A stretch of 64,000 nt of DNA from Siphonodentalium dalli. Lineage: Eukaryota; Mollusca; Scaphopoda; Gadilida; Siphonodentaliidae. Each line of letters begins with the position of its first letter. Position 1 is the first letter of the stretch. The stretch lies in the NCBI GenBank assembly GCA_032622095.1, contig CP136062.1, positions 198,653,887-198,717,886 on the forward strand. Reading direction: 5' to 3'. The translations under genes and the position numbers were made by a program. The notes under the pieces were generated by a model. It saw nothing but the letters and a program-made list of their open reading frames with translations. It was not told the origin of the DNA and did not search any database. Shown here piece by piece: positions 44,636 through 56,497 of this stretch.

Positions 44636-46879
44636 GTATGTTGATTATTTTAAGATCTATTTACATGATTTACAATCAGGGTTCGGGCTGGCACTTGATT
44701 TACCAAATGCAAATATAATTTACCTAAATTTAGCAAAATGTTTTGGCAATTTATTTGCGAAGAGACTTATCAATTTCTAAACAAAGTTGTTGATAATATT
44801 AGTTGCTCAGTTCCATTTATTTCAGGGAAGTCTCACAATTACTGATACATGTAATTTGATAATATGGGAAGGCATATAGAATGACCCCGGTATGATGTTA
44901 AGGGGAAGAACCTTTCAACCTTGTAAATAGTCATGAACCTATATGCCTTAAAATTTTAGGCCTAATTAACACATGGAAACAAAGCGAATGTTTGATTAAT
45001 CTTGTAAATCGTTTTGGATGTGAGTAGACTTTGATATTACCGGTATATGGTACCAGTCTTTGTAAACATACACTCAGATTCATACTGATACTGAGTCTAT
45101 TGCACTCCCATCAACTTTTCATTTCTGTAAGGTTGCGGGCTTCCCCCAAATTACGTCACACCGCGCTAAATATAAATGTAAAATTAGTCGTGATTGACAG
45201 GTGTAAACATGGTCATGTGCCAGTGCCGTCATGGCCGCTTCAACCCATGTGAAGCCAATTCTCAGAATCGGAATTAATAGTTACAGGGTTTGTGACTTTT
45301 TGTTCGGCGATAGTTTTACCGACAATAGGGGTAAACAGCATCCAGGTTCCAAAATATAATGTATTTTAAAGACAGATCTGCTTGAAATTATAAAAAATGT
45401 CAATTTATGTGGATTTCTTGGACTTAGAACAAATTATTTCTCTCTTCCGGTATAACATGACATCATGGATACTATTTTTAACAACCTTTAGCCACACCTT
45501 CGGTATTTTCCACACCAAGAGCACGTGACATGTTAATAGTTTTTTATTGGTGCACACATTTCTTAGAGTAAGTTTTGATTGGCGGTAAATACAAGGAATC
45601 CCGGGTTTGGGAAATGAAAACTGAACGAAAGGTAGTCAGACCCACTATTTTTTATATGTGGGTATGTAGTTTACTCCAGACTGATATGGTACCTATTATA
45701 ATTTAGACATCAGATTAGACATGTCGCTGCAATTAAGCCTATAACTAAGCATGCCAACTTCATACCTAAGTTCCGACCTGATATGGGTGAATATAAAAAC
45801 ATGACTAGAAAGGAGGGTTCATATATACACAGATCCGGTAGACCCTATATATATATATATATGAAAGCATGTCTGCATTAATAGGTCTATTCTAGACTAA
45901 AGTAAGGCGAAATCAGTAACATAGTCCGGAGACGACATGACAAACTTAGGCCAAAAAAAAAAAGTTTTGGTTCTCAGGCCCCGCCGCATTGAATAAAAAG
46001 GGCTGCATTTATAGGCCTTTTTATTGCAATGCCTGATGTTATGACCAAAAAACTTACCAAAAAATAAATTTGGAAAAAAAAACAAAAAGCAAAAACAAAA
46101 CAATTATTTTATCAACATGTCCATAGCAGATATGTGTTGAATATTAGTGTGCATTGAGCTCTATCATGTAATGTGTTAAAAAGTGACTTGCAGGCTTACA
46201 ACATGAAGTAGATGACTACAATTAAGAAAATGATTAGCTGATCCTCATGCTCTTCTTACAATTAGTCATTGTGAACAACTTACACTAATTGTAACTTTAT
46301 ACAATTTAAAGGCACAGGACTAAATTCAGGATCACATATTAGAATGGGGAGGTATCAGATTTTAGACAACAATAACAGTAGTTAATGTCAGGGGCATTAT
46401 ATATTGTTAGGTAATCCCAGTCATACACTGGTAGTACAATGTCATTTTTATATAAGACTGAATGAGTTTATAAGCATAACAGTTCGCTCTACCTTTCTGG
46501 TTATTACTAGACAGAGGAAGGTATCTTTGTCCATGCTTACTATGCACAGAAAAAAATAATAATAAAACCCTCCCTCCCTCATTGATTTGAAAAAAAAATT
46601 GCCCGAGAACCTTACAAGTGCAGTCTTGTCTGGATTCCAGCCCACAAATGACAAATGAGGTGTTTATGCAGAGCATGCAACTATGTGGATCCTAGGTTTA
46701 TTAGCCAAGGAAAAAATTGTGTCTTAGCCTAGGCAAATTGTTGCCAGTTAACAGGCATAGGCTGCTATCATTGCATGGAATCCTTCTCATATATTGATTT
46801 CTGTTTAATTTGTTTGAAATGAAGTACATGTAGTAAATATTTTCATTTCTTCATACCTCATGATGATATGACCTGGCGG

Positions 46880-47278
46880 TTAACCCTTTACCCAACAAAC
46901 CGGCCAAAACCGCCCAAATAAAGCTTCAACAGCCTAAAATATCTTCGGTCTGTCTCAATAGAACCATACATATATGGATATTATTGGAACCGGCTCCTTG
47001 ACCACATTGTGATAGTTACAGTTATGCCCTGTGCCAATGTATTCTCTTATATATGCGAGTCGACCATAGGTCGCCTCGCATATATAAGAGAATGCATTGG
47101 CCTAAAAAAAATCTTTTTTTAACACTTTTTACCATTTTTCTTACATTCTTTAACAATTTTATAATTTTTAATGTGTTAAGCCAATGCATTCTCTTATATA
47201 TGCGAGGCGACCTATGGTCGACTCGCATATATAAGAGAATGCATTGGCACAGGGCCCTTCTGTTGGGTAAAGGGTTAA
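46880..47278. mobile_element. piggyBac-like MITE, CCCTTTACCCAACA family, copy 4
   Basis: TTAA both sides, 399 bp, in the intron between CAP-Gly exons A and B. The outer part has small differences (aaccgcccaaataaagc) from the other copies; the hairpins are conserved. Confidence 0.88.
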
Positions 47279-47604
47279 CTGATGTTAGACCAGGTTGGAC
47301 CGTAATTAATTCCAAAGAATTCTTCATACTAAATGTCATACTTTCTTGAATATTATTGTTTCAAATGTAAGGTGTCACCAACAGTAATTAATCAATGCTA
47401 CACTCATCAATCATGTATATTGCCTGGTTACTGAGATATCAAGTTTGGAAAAATAGTCCCATTTTGATACATGTATACATTATACATGGGTGACCGCTTT
47501 AATGACAGAAAGAAATATGTTCGTCAATTATGAGTACATTGATATTTGAACAACAATTAAGACAATTAAGTCTCGATCTAATATATTCATCATTTTCTCC
47601 TCAG

Positions 47605-47685
47605 GGATAGTGAAATATGTTGGTGCTCTGGATGACCGATCACTAGCACCCAAGATCCATGTTGGCGTCAAGCTAGATGATAATG
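47605..47685 (+). CDS. CAP-Gly domain protein, exon B
   Basis: 81 nt, acceptor ttctcctcag, donor AATG then GTAAGT, phase 1 to 1. It encodes IVKYVGALDDRSLAPKIHVG followed by VKLDDN. This matches the CAP-Gly middle: PG.V.Y.G......W.GV.LDE. The usual Trp before GV is replaced by His. Confidence 0.88.
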
Positions 47686-47699
47686 GTAAGTGCTCTAAC

Positions 47700-47815
47700 T
47701 TTGAGCCCACCTTTTCTATACCAAAATGGATTCTCCCATCGGTTATAAAAGTCTACATTGGAACGATCTTTCATCTGGAGGGATTATTCAGGAAATATAG
47801 GCAGATGATCAGTTT
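47700..47815. mobile_element. Fragment of the CCCTTTCTATAC-type MITE
   Basis: Reads ttttctataccaaaatggat, tctcccatcggttataaaag and gatctttcatctggaggg, the terminal part of that family, 15-20 bp into the intron after CAP-Gly exon B. Confidence 0.5.
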
Positions 47816-48580
47816 GTCAAAAATAAAAAAAAACAATTAATTGTGATTCCTTGAATTAAACTACTTATATTAGAGTACATGTTCCAAATTAGTGCTTAAA
47901 TTATGGGCTGATAAGCCTGATATTTACCAATTTTTAGATATTTTTGCAGTTGGTTGCATTTGGACTGATCTTCCCCCAGCAGCTACATGTATTTATAAGG
48001 GTGCCATTCTCCATAACCCTAGCGGAAACCCTGCCTACTGGGTCAGCACACAGACAATAATACAAACAAAACTGTATAGAGTAGTGTTCAGATGAGTCCA
48101 TTGCAAATGTTTCTTTGAAAATTGGATTACAGTCAATAACACTAAGGAATTCAGACAGATGCGATGCATATGTTACGTCGTATCCGTTAACGCATGCACT
48201 GAGAGATTCTATTTTCATTTCAAATTAAGGCATTTATTTATGTCAATAAATTGTTAGTTGTTGGGAATTGACAGGTGTGACATTATTGTAGAATTAACTT
48301 AATACAGTTAGATTGATTTGTAAAATTGCATTTATTTCAATTTCAAACTTATTAGCTGCAATTATTAAACCGGAAGATCTCATTATAACACAACGGTTTA
48401 AAGCAGACAGCGGATCATGTCAATGCAACATACAGACCAACGCAACAGACTTGTCTGAACGCTACTTTATATATAAAGATCTTTCTATCATTTTGAAACA
48501 GCTATGAAAGAATGAATTTTTTAAGGGAATATTTGTATTACTTTTATACTTTATCGAGATATATCGTTACATATTTGCAG

Positions 48581-48770
48581 TAAATTCCCTGGAAGATGGT
48601 AGTGTGGAGGGGAAGAAGTACTTCAACTGTCCAAAAGGGCATGGTGCCTTTGTTCCACTTAATCAAATAGTTCTCATGAATCCACCTGAAAGGCGGCCTC
48701 CGCTGAAGGGCAATTTCATGTTCCCAAGCTACAACGAAATCAAAAAACAAAGAAAAGAAAGGGAAGACCT
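48581..48770 (+). CDS. CAP-Gly domain protein, exon C (end of CAP-Gly)
   Basis: 190 nt, acceptor atatttgcag, donor GACCT then GTAAGT, phase 1 to 2. It reads NSLEDGSVEGKKYFNCPKGH, GAFVPLNQIVLM and a Pro/Lys-rich stretch ending KKQRKEREDL. DGSV.G..YF.C....G.FV is diagnostic for CAP-Gly. The conserved GKNDG that binds EEY/F tails reads SLEDG here. Confidence 0.9.
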
Positions 48771-49440
48771 GTAAGTGTAAAATAGTTTTAGTCCCCACTT
48801 TTCAAAAAATAAATTGAGGGTAAACTGGGTTGACTTAGTCCATCTGTCTTGCAGTCCATCCAGCCAGGCATATATTTCAGCCATGGGTTATCCTATCTAA
48901 ATGAAATTTGGCATGGATGTTGAGGATCACGACTGCTTTCAAAAGTGTGCTAATAACGTTATTTACATTTTCCGTTCTAGAGTTATTTTTCTTTGTTTAT
49001 CATTAATTTGGATTTGATCCTGCCAATGTTTCAATTTGACACTGTGCAGATATATCAGCGCCCAAGGTGCTTCTTTGTAAATGACGTATTATGTTACTGA
49101 TCAAGCTGTCCATTAGCCATCCTTCCATCCATCTGTCCATCCGTCCGTTAGCTTTTTTTGTTTATGGATGATAACATTTAGTAAGTCTGAACTGAATGGA
49201 CTTATATACAAAATACAGGTCAATTTCAAATTTAGGTTACGTCTGCCAATTTTGCACTTAATTTTCGTTTCCGGGTGATAACTTTAGTAAGTCTGAATTG
49301 AATGGACTGAAATTTGGTATGTAAGTTTACTAGCACAAAATACAGGTCAAGTTCGAATTTGGATTCCGCCCACCAATTTTCACCTGAGTTATGGCCCTTG
49401 TTGAAATTACTACTGGCATATTTTGCCACGCCATTGTGAT

Positions 49441-50055
49441 CAGACCTGTTTAATCTCCCGGATCGTGCGGGAGACTACCGGTTTGAGGCCTCATCTCCCG
49501 CGCTCCTGGATTAAGCTTGTAATCTCACGGTTTCAATCAAATCAACAACAACAAAAAATTTAATGTCAAAATTCTCAGAACGCGGAAGTGTTTTCAATTG
49601 AACCACGTGTGAACGAGATTTGCCGATATTGATAACCGGAGTAGCCTCTGGCATTTATTATTACACTGCATCTTTGTCGCGACGAAATTAATTGAATGTA
49701 TGGCAGTTTGTTTTCTTTGGGGATCAATAATTACTATAAGCACTCAAGCATGGCGTGTTAGTAAATAAATGCACATGCTATATATACTGGGGTTGGGTTT
49801 ATTCAATTTTTTTTTATTTGAATAAATACATTCAAATGTGATCAGAAATATGCATTTACATTAATTCATCCTTTGAAAAGTGAAGATTAATTACATTTAA
49901 CTACTTTAAAATCACTACCCACCATTTTTCAAAGGAAGAAATAGTGAAAATGTTACTTTTTAGCTGCAATTTGTAATCTCCCTGACAAGACCCAAATCTC
50001 CCTGACTGAAGGGGCAGAATCTCAATGACAGATTTTTAGGCATTAAACAGGTCTG
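49441..50055. mobile_element. hAT-like non-autonomous element with 8-bp target duplication
   Basis: Termini CAGACCTGTTTAAT and ATTAAACAGGTCTG are a perfect 14-bp inverted repeat beginning CAG. ATTGTGAT lies immediately outside on both sides (49433-49440 and 50056-50063). An 8-bp duplication and CAG ends are the hAT superfamily pattern. 615 bp, no transposase ORF. Inside, gatcgtgcgggagactaccg and scattered aatctccc(t/g)ga motifs recur. Confidence 0.88.
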
Positions 50056-50301
50056 ATTGTGATGCTCTAATTGTTATGACTTATTTGGAAAGTTACCTAA
50101 ATATGTTACTGAGTTAATATGACATTCACCCAATTACTTTATGTAATCTAACCTGATATGTGGATCATGCTTTGAAACTCTACTCTTACTATGCCCGTAG
50201 ACATCGTATTCCACCCATTTTTCAAAACTTGGGAACTGTTTGATGTTCTGACGGGGAACTTTATAACATTGAGATAGTAATGCAGGTAATCTATTTCTTA
50301 G

Positions 50302-50701
50302 TTAACCCTTTACCCAACAGAAGGGCCCTGTGCCAATGCATTCTCTTATATATGCGAGTCGACCATAGGTCGCCTCGCATATATAAGAGAATGCATTGGC
50401 TTAACACATTAAAAATTATAAAATTGTTAAAGAATGTAAGAAAAAATGGTAAAAAGTGTTAAAAAAAGATTTTTTTTAGGCCAATGCATTCTCTTATATA
50501 TGCGAGGCGACCTATGGTCGACTCGCATATATAAGAGAATGCATTGGCACAGGGCATAACTGTAACTATCACAATGTGGTCAATGAGCCGGTTCCAATGA
50601 TATCCATATTTGTATGGTTTTATTGAGACAGACCCAAGATAATTTAGGCTGTTGAAGCTTTATTTGGCCGGTTTTGGCCGTTTTGTTGGGTAAAGGGTTA
50701 A
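50302..50701. mobile_element. piggyBac-like MITE, CCCTTTACCCAACA family, copy 5
   Basis: TTAA both sides, 400 bp, close to copy 3 in sequence. Lies in the intron between CAP-Gly exons C and D. Confidence 0.88.
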
Positions 50702-50796
50702 TACCTGTTCCTTAATAATGTATGATTAATAGTGTTGCTGTACATGCCTGTTCTGATAGATGACTGAATAATATTGAAGATACACCTTGACAATTG

Positions 50797-51026
50797 TTAA
50801 CCCTTCCATGACTGGAGCTTGCTGAATTTTTTGGAAAACCCTGTGCCAATGCATTCTCTTATAAATGCGAGTCTCCCATAGGGAACTTCACATATATGAG
50901 AGAATACATTGGCCTAAGAATAGTCACCTTTACCTTGTAAGCCAGGAAATTCTCTTATATATGCAAGACTCCCTATGGCAGACTCCCATATAAAAGAGAA
51001 TGCACTGGCACAGGATTTGGAGCTGG
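50797..51026. mobile_element. CCCTTTCATGA-family MITE, right end missing
   Basis: TTAAcccttccatgactggagc, two diverged hairpins (ccaatgcattctcttataaa; gaaattctcttatatatgca), then caggatttggagctggg with no clear terminal repeat. Confidence 0.65.
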
Positions 51027-51399
51027 GAAATACATTGTTACGGAACACATATTAACTTGGTGGGTTCATTGTCTCTTGACATGGTTAATTCCACATACTT
51101 GCCATGATACCAAACTCCCTCCAACATTATGGGTCACCATATGTTCTTTCATCCTATTTATGTATATTTTAAGCTCCCGTTCGTCTACATAAGACAATGA
51201 CCAATGTTCCGATTTCTCTTCCAGCCAAACATTCTAAACCCATAAGGCAGCTAGGCTAATTATGTACAGAGTCACACTTCTTCCAGCCAAACATTCTAAA
51301 CCCATAAGGCAACTAGGCTATGTACAGTTACACTTCTAAGCACACTGGAATACATATTTTCCTGATTTCTACTCATGATATTCCTTCTGTTATCATTAG

Positions 51400-51589
51400 G
51401 CTCGAAGCTCTGAAGGACTGTAACCCTGAAACAGCAAGAAAGTTATTAAAATCACGGAGTAAACGAGCTAGAAGTGCCCCATGCGCTATGCCACCAATTG
51501 TGAAAAACTCAGGAATCGAGAGACCATCAACAGCAAAACCATCATACCACAATTCAAATGTCGCAGATCCTATGGACATGCAGTATAGG
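51400..51589 (+). CDS. CAP-Gly domain protein, exon D
   Basis: 190 nt, acceptor gttatcattag, donor TATAGG then GTATGA, phase 2 to 0. It encodes LEALKDCNPETARKLLKSRS, then KRARSAPCAMPP, a Ser/Pro-rich low-complexity linker, and DPMDMQYR. The basic KSRSKRARSAP stretch could be a localisation or phosphorylation site. No domain recognised. Confidence 0.75.
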
Positions 51590-52787
51590 GTATGACGATA
51601 TAAAACTTATAGCTAACTTGTTTTTTTACTCTTATGTACCACCTCAAGTAAGAAACAACATCTATTCTTAGCCATGAGCCACGAAAGATATCCTGTGTTT
51701 TGATATGGGCTATGGGGTGTGAACTCACTAAAATGTGTGTACTACTACATGCTCAACAAACAAAAATAGAACTAATTAAAACCTCATTGATGTATCTGCT
51801 ATATTTGGTATCACATCTGACTGGGAAGTATAAAGACGCCGACATTGAGCCCATTGTTGCATTGCGTTGTCTGAACAATTTTAATTACAGATAAACACTA
51901 CCTACTGACCAATGAGGAACGTCATCTCCGTATTTCTCTCAGTAAATGTGGGATTGCCAGTTAAATGGGAGGGTCTTTATATTAATAATTCTTGTCAAGT
52001 TGTCAACTTATCTGGAACTGGGAGGGTTCATTGTCTCTTGACAAGTTTAATCCGGGAAGTTTGACAATGTACAGACTGCAGTGTTCAATGTTGACATGAT
52101 GGGAAGGACATCGATTGATATTATATAGGTTATGACTACAGCGACTGCATCACTCTAGTTAACAGTGAGATAATACGGGCTAGAAAGACATCAAAGGTTA
52201 ACCGCCGACTGTAAATGACACGTTATTGACAAAGTCGCTCACTTGCTACATGACGTGTCATATTGAAATAGGTAATTGACATTGAAGTCACTCAGGTTAA
52301 GTCCGGGCTTCGATGAGTATGTTTCATGAAGATGGCCTCGGATTGGCTATCTATACAAATTGATACAATGCGGTCTGTTGGTCTTACTGTCACTCTGAAA
52401 TAAATGGGGAATGGTTATCATTTTTATTAATTATTGCGGGGGATTACAGCTGGTGATTACTGCAATTTTATGGAAAGATAATGAATCAATGTTGATCTTT
52501 CTCGTTCGTGGCGACCGCTGCTTACTTACCTGCATATGTAGTAACAAAATGCGACTTGTGTATCGAGATATGTATCGTTTGAACACCTGCATCGATAACT
52601 GTATCGTCAGTGCTGTATCATGGACACATCAATGCATCGATGTATGATTACACTCATACTGTGGTTACATCTAAGAGTCATCAACATACGGGAAACCAAA
52701 ACAACCGTTCGACCACCCCGCGCCAGGCTGCTATTTTTATAATTATGCTGAACAACTTTATAGAGAGACTGTTATGAGAAAAGTTTA

Positions 52788-53222
52788 GATTGGAAGGGTC
52801 TATTATTCATCTGGAGAGGTGTACAGGAAATATGAGCAGACGACAGACAATAGAAAGTGCATAAGGATACATATTCATTGGCAGGAAATGCTCAGGTGAT
52901 GAACTTATTATCATTTCGTAATTGACAACTTCTCGTCACTGAGCATTTAGTACAGAAAGGGTTAAACATTGGCCCAGATTCCTGCATACATCATTATCCC
53001 TTTATTTATTAATTCTCATTGATGAGTAGTTCCCTTATGAAATGTTAAGATAATAAGCGTAAGTTCAACAAGCATCCATATTGTACCTTTTATTTAATTT
53101 ATTATATGAACATTTTCAACCAATGGAATCCGTCTTCACTTGCATTATCTCTTCATTTGTCTGGTTATATTTCCTGAACAGCCTCCCCCATATAAATAAT
53201 AGACCATTCTGATATACACTTG
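52788..53222. mobile_element. Two CCCTTTCTATAC-group MITE remnants back to back
   Basis: The first ends tttagtacagaaagggTTAA at 52965 and has ggaaatgctcaggtgatgaa and ttattatcatttcgtaa inside. The second (52980-53222) has atgagtagttcccttatgaa, ttattatatgaacattttca and aataatagaccattctgata, the same parts in another order. Confidence 0.5.
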
Positions 53223-53864
53223 AGTCATTCTCTTCAAGCCTCAAATTAGACCTACTAATTTCACATGTATATACTCTAAAGTCTTTGCGATTTTGTAAAT
53301 TCATCATCTGTTTCCAACTTTCCACATAGAAGTTAGACAAACACTCTTCAGTTTTATCAGATCAGGAACTTACCAACAAAGAACGATATTTTTAACGTTA
53401 TTAACTCTTTCATCACAGGTGCTGCGCTGGTTCACTAAATGCTCAAAAAATAACATAATAATAGAAGGACTTAAACTCAGAACATAGTAGGGCAACAGCG
53501 CATGTGCATTTGAAATTGAAGCTTTCCTCTGCATGCAAATCTTCTTTGCGAAATATGCACAAATCATTTGTGCATGAATATCGATAGTTTATATAAATTA
53601 TTTGTGATGATACATCTAATATTTGCACAAAACTGTCACTCTTAACTTATGTCGTCAAAAACACACGTCAGAAGAATTACATAAGAGTCAGATCTCACGT
53701 GGGCCTCGTCTTATGTTCTGTTTTGGCCCAATGTCCCTGCAGATTATGTATTTTGATTCCAATCGAATCGCAATTATGTATCCAATCGACTCAAAAATTT
53801 AATTGAAAAACTAATGCCTGAATCGCAGGGCCCTAATAAGTTACAATAACTTTATCTCACACAG

Positions 53865-54119
53865 GATTGGATTAAGCAAGAGGACAGGCAAAAGAGATTA
53901 TTAGAGAGAGAGAGAGAACTTACTAGTGAAAAGGCAATGGCTTCTTACGAAGAACAACAAGTGCGGAGATGGAAAAATGACTTTGGTGGTGACGACAGGG
54001 CAGGACGCATGGCGGAAACACTTAGGAAATTACATATTGCTTATAAAGAAGGTCTGACCTTGATGGTCAAAGATGACTACAAGCAGAGCACTGAAAGTCT
54101 TGATAGAACTACAATGTGA
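53865..54119 (+). CDS. CAP-Gly domain protein, last exon E
   Basis: 255 nt including the stop, acceptor tctcacacag, phase 0 in. It reads DWIKQEDRQKRLLERERELT, SEKAMASYEEQQVRRWKNDF, GGDDRAGRMAETLRKLHIAY, KEGLTLMVKDDYKQ and a short Ser/Thr tail. The first 45 residues are strongly charged with heptad-like spacing, probably a helix or coiled coil. The stop TGA is at 54117-54119. No clear AATAAA was seen nearby, so the transcript end is unknown. About 300 residues of the protein are visible in exons A-E. Confidence 0.82.
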   Translation, partial: DWIKQEDRQKRLLERERELTSEKAMASYEEQQVRRWKNDFGGDDRAGRMAETLRKLHIAYKEGLTLMVKDDYKQSTESLDRTTM

Positions 54120-54404
54120 TTGAAAGCTGCTTCAGACACATTTGGTGTGTATCTTGGATTCGCCTGATGCCAACTAGATCAATGATCTACAGTCCGATTT
54201 GATACCAAATAATTCATGCAGAATTTCCAAAGCCAATTTTCTGCTTACCAGGCATAAGAAAATGAAAAATACTTGTATCACATAGCTATCGCAAAAGTCC
54301 ACAAAATCATGCATAAGTAATACATAAAAATGCCACATTGTGGGAGTGGTTGTTGAGTGGATGATCACCTCCCTGGATTACAAAAAGGCTACTGGCATAG
54401 ACCT

Positions 54405-54655
54405 GAATATGGTGTGTCTGAAATTTGTAAAATGAGGTCCCCAGAGGGTGAATTTAGTGATGCTATTCCACATGGGAATTAGGTGATATAGAAACTGAAC
54501 AGAAGGGAAAAAGTAACTAACAACAATTTTAATTTGAGACTTATAATATAGATACTTCCCAGAAGATGAGGCCAAAGTGGGGTAGCATCACTAAATTCAC
54601 CCTCTGGGGACCTCATTCTGCAAATGCCCGACACATTATATTCAGGTTTGGCAGA
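54405..54655. mobile_element. MITE, GTGTGTCTGACATTTGCAG family, internally deleted
   Basis: Left ggtgtgtctgaaatttgtaa and right ttctgcaaatgcccgacaca; hairpins with gaggtccccagagggtgaat and its complement. It starts about 290 bp after the CAP-Gly stop codon. Confidence 0.65.
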
Positions 54656-54826
54656 CACTGAATTTCCTCAAAGATTGTAAAGATACATGGTCCGATTTGG
54701 CACTAAATAAGTCAGAAATAGTAAATTTTCCTCCAACCAGGAAAACGAATTGATAAATACCTGCAATCAACATCATTCATATGACAAAGGCATCACAAAA
54801 ATACACAAAATTTTCCATAAGTAATA

Positions 54827-55805
54827 TACAGTAATGCCCTAATTAATCGACCCCTTAGGTAGCAATACACGATTTCCAGCAATTTTGCCAACCTGGGAGG
54901 GGGTACTGTACTTCAAATCAATGCTAAGCCATTATCGTTGGCATATATCCAATCAAGCATGTTTTAATTTCGACAGAAATTTTAGGTGTAATCATTTAAA
55001 TGTACTTTTGGTTCTTCGTACAATATGTCATTGAGTTATGCCCCTTGGTTTGCACACACGAACCGCTCAATTTTACCCATTTTTTTACTCAAATTGGCCA
55101 TTTTCTACCCAAAAACAGACCATGATAGAGCGAATGTCAATAAATAAGATTCTTCCACCTGATAGAGCTATGATAGAGCTGAGAAATATTTGAAATAGAA
55201 AAAAAGTTATCGTATCAATTTGAAAAAAAAGTCTTGCGAGCCCAGATGACAGAATTCAGGGCAGAGAAATCGGGCTATTTTCCTGTAACCAATAACACAG
55301 AGTTGGCCTTCACTGAATACGAAAACCCTGTTGCGTATCCAAATTTTTCACTTTTTTGAGAACTTTCCCAGTTTTGTAAAATAAATAAACCTTCAAACCA
55401 GTAACGACACAGTTAACACAGACTACACTGGCCGTTATGCCCCCCCAGATACTTATATTTCTATTTTTCAGACCCCCTACAACCTGTGAAATCGTGTACT
55501 GCTACCTTAACCACAGTAGAATTATGGGTAACTTTTCAGGATTTAGTCGGAAATATGGCTTGTTGCCATTCATCGGAAAGCTCTCATTGAGAGCTTTCCG
55601 ATGAATGGCAACAAGCCATATTTCCGACTAAATCCTGAAAAGTTACCAGGATTTAGTCGGAAATATGGCTTGTTGCCCTTCATCGGAAAGCTCTCACTGA
55701 GAGCTTTCCGATGAATGGCAACAAGCCATATTTCCGACTAAATCCTGAAAAGTTACCCATAATTATGCTGTGGTTAAGGGGTCGATTATTTAGAGCATTA
55801 CTGTA
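54827..55805. mobile_element. mariner-like palindromic MITE (TA ends, CAGTAATGC termini) with a nested insert
   Basis: TA followed by CAGTAATGCCCTAATTAATC and GACCCCTTA; at the right GATTATTTAGAGCATTACTG then TA. The right part contains two consecutive long palindromes (55528-55653 and 55655-55755), with gatttagtcggaaatatggc and ttgttgccattcatcggaaa as arms. A second element (54858-55506) sits in the CCCCTTAACCAC of the left arm. Relatives: 16400-16600 and 57780-57895. Confidence 0.78.
54858..55506. mobile_element. Nested element with GGTAGCAATACACGATTT termini in a TTAA site
   Basis: Left GGTAGCAATACACGATTT and right AAATCGTGTACTGCTACC form an inverted repeat with one mismatch. TTAA follows on the right; on the left only TTA remains. 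Without it the host arm would read CCCCTTAACCACAG, as in its other arm. 649 bp, no ORF. Confidence 0.75.
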
Positions 55806-56250
55806 TTGAAAACATTCAGAAAAGCTCATAATGGAAAACTCTCTTTATTATCTACCACTTTTGGGCAATGGAAGCATGGACATTCTTTATTAAAGGTGAT
55901 TATTAGAATTTTTGCCAGGCTGACACAAAATTAAAACATGTTAAAACTTTCAAAAGTTATATCTGGCCATCTAAAATCTCCTTTGAATGGGTTCATGGGT
56001 CCGATCTAATTATTTTCTGGTATCAAAAACTTACATAGTGATTGTTTTATGGTCCGTGTCAATTCGGACCGGGCATCCTCAAAACAATAAGTCTTCAAAT
56101 ATCATCAATGATTGTTGTATGCATGGCATCAGAATAATATTTAGCGCAGTGTTCTAATTTACATTGCATATGACACGTCAACTAAGCAATTTCTGATTTT
56201 AACAACTGATGAAGAGTTCTACTGAAAATGTAATGATCCTGTAATGTTAT

Positions 56251-56497
56251 TTAATCCTTTCTTGACGGGAGCCACGCTGGTGCAGCATTAAATATCCTGT
56301 GCCAATGCATTCTCTTATATATGCAAACCTCCCATAGGGAGCCTTGCATATATAAGAGAATGCACTGGCTTATAAGGTCAATGTAAATATTCTCTTATAT
56401 GTACGACGCTCCCTATGTGAGACTCGCATATATAAGAGAATGCATTGGCACAGGGTTTACACAAAATTTCAGGAAGCTCCCGTCATGGAAGGGTTAA
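56251..56497. mobile_element. CCCTTTCATGA-family MITE
   Basis: TTAAtcctttcttgacgggagc left; aagctcccgtcatggaaggg then TTAA right; both hairpins present, the second lacking its first arm base block. Confidence 0.75.
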
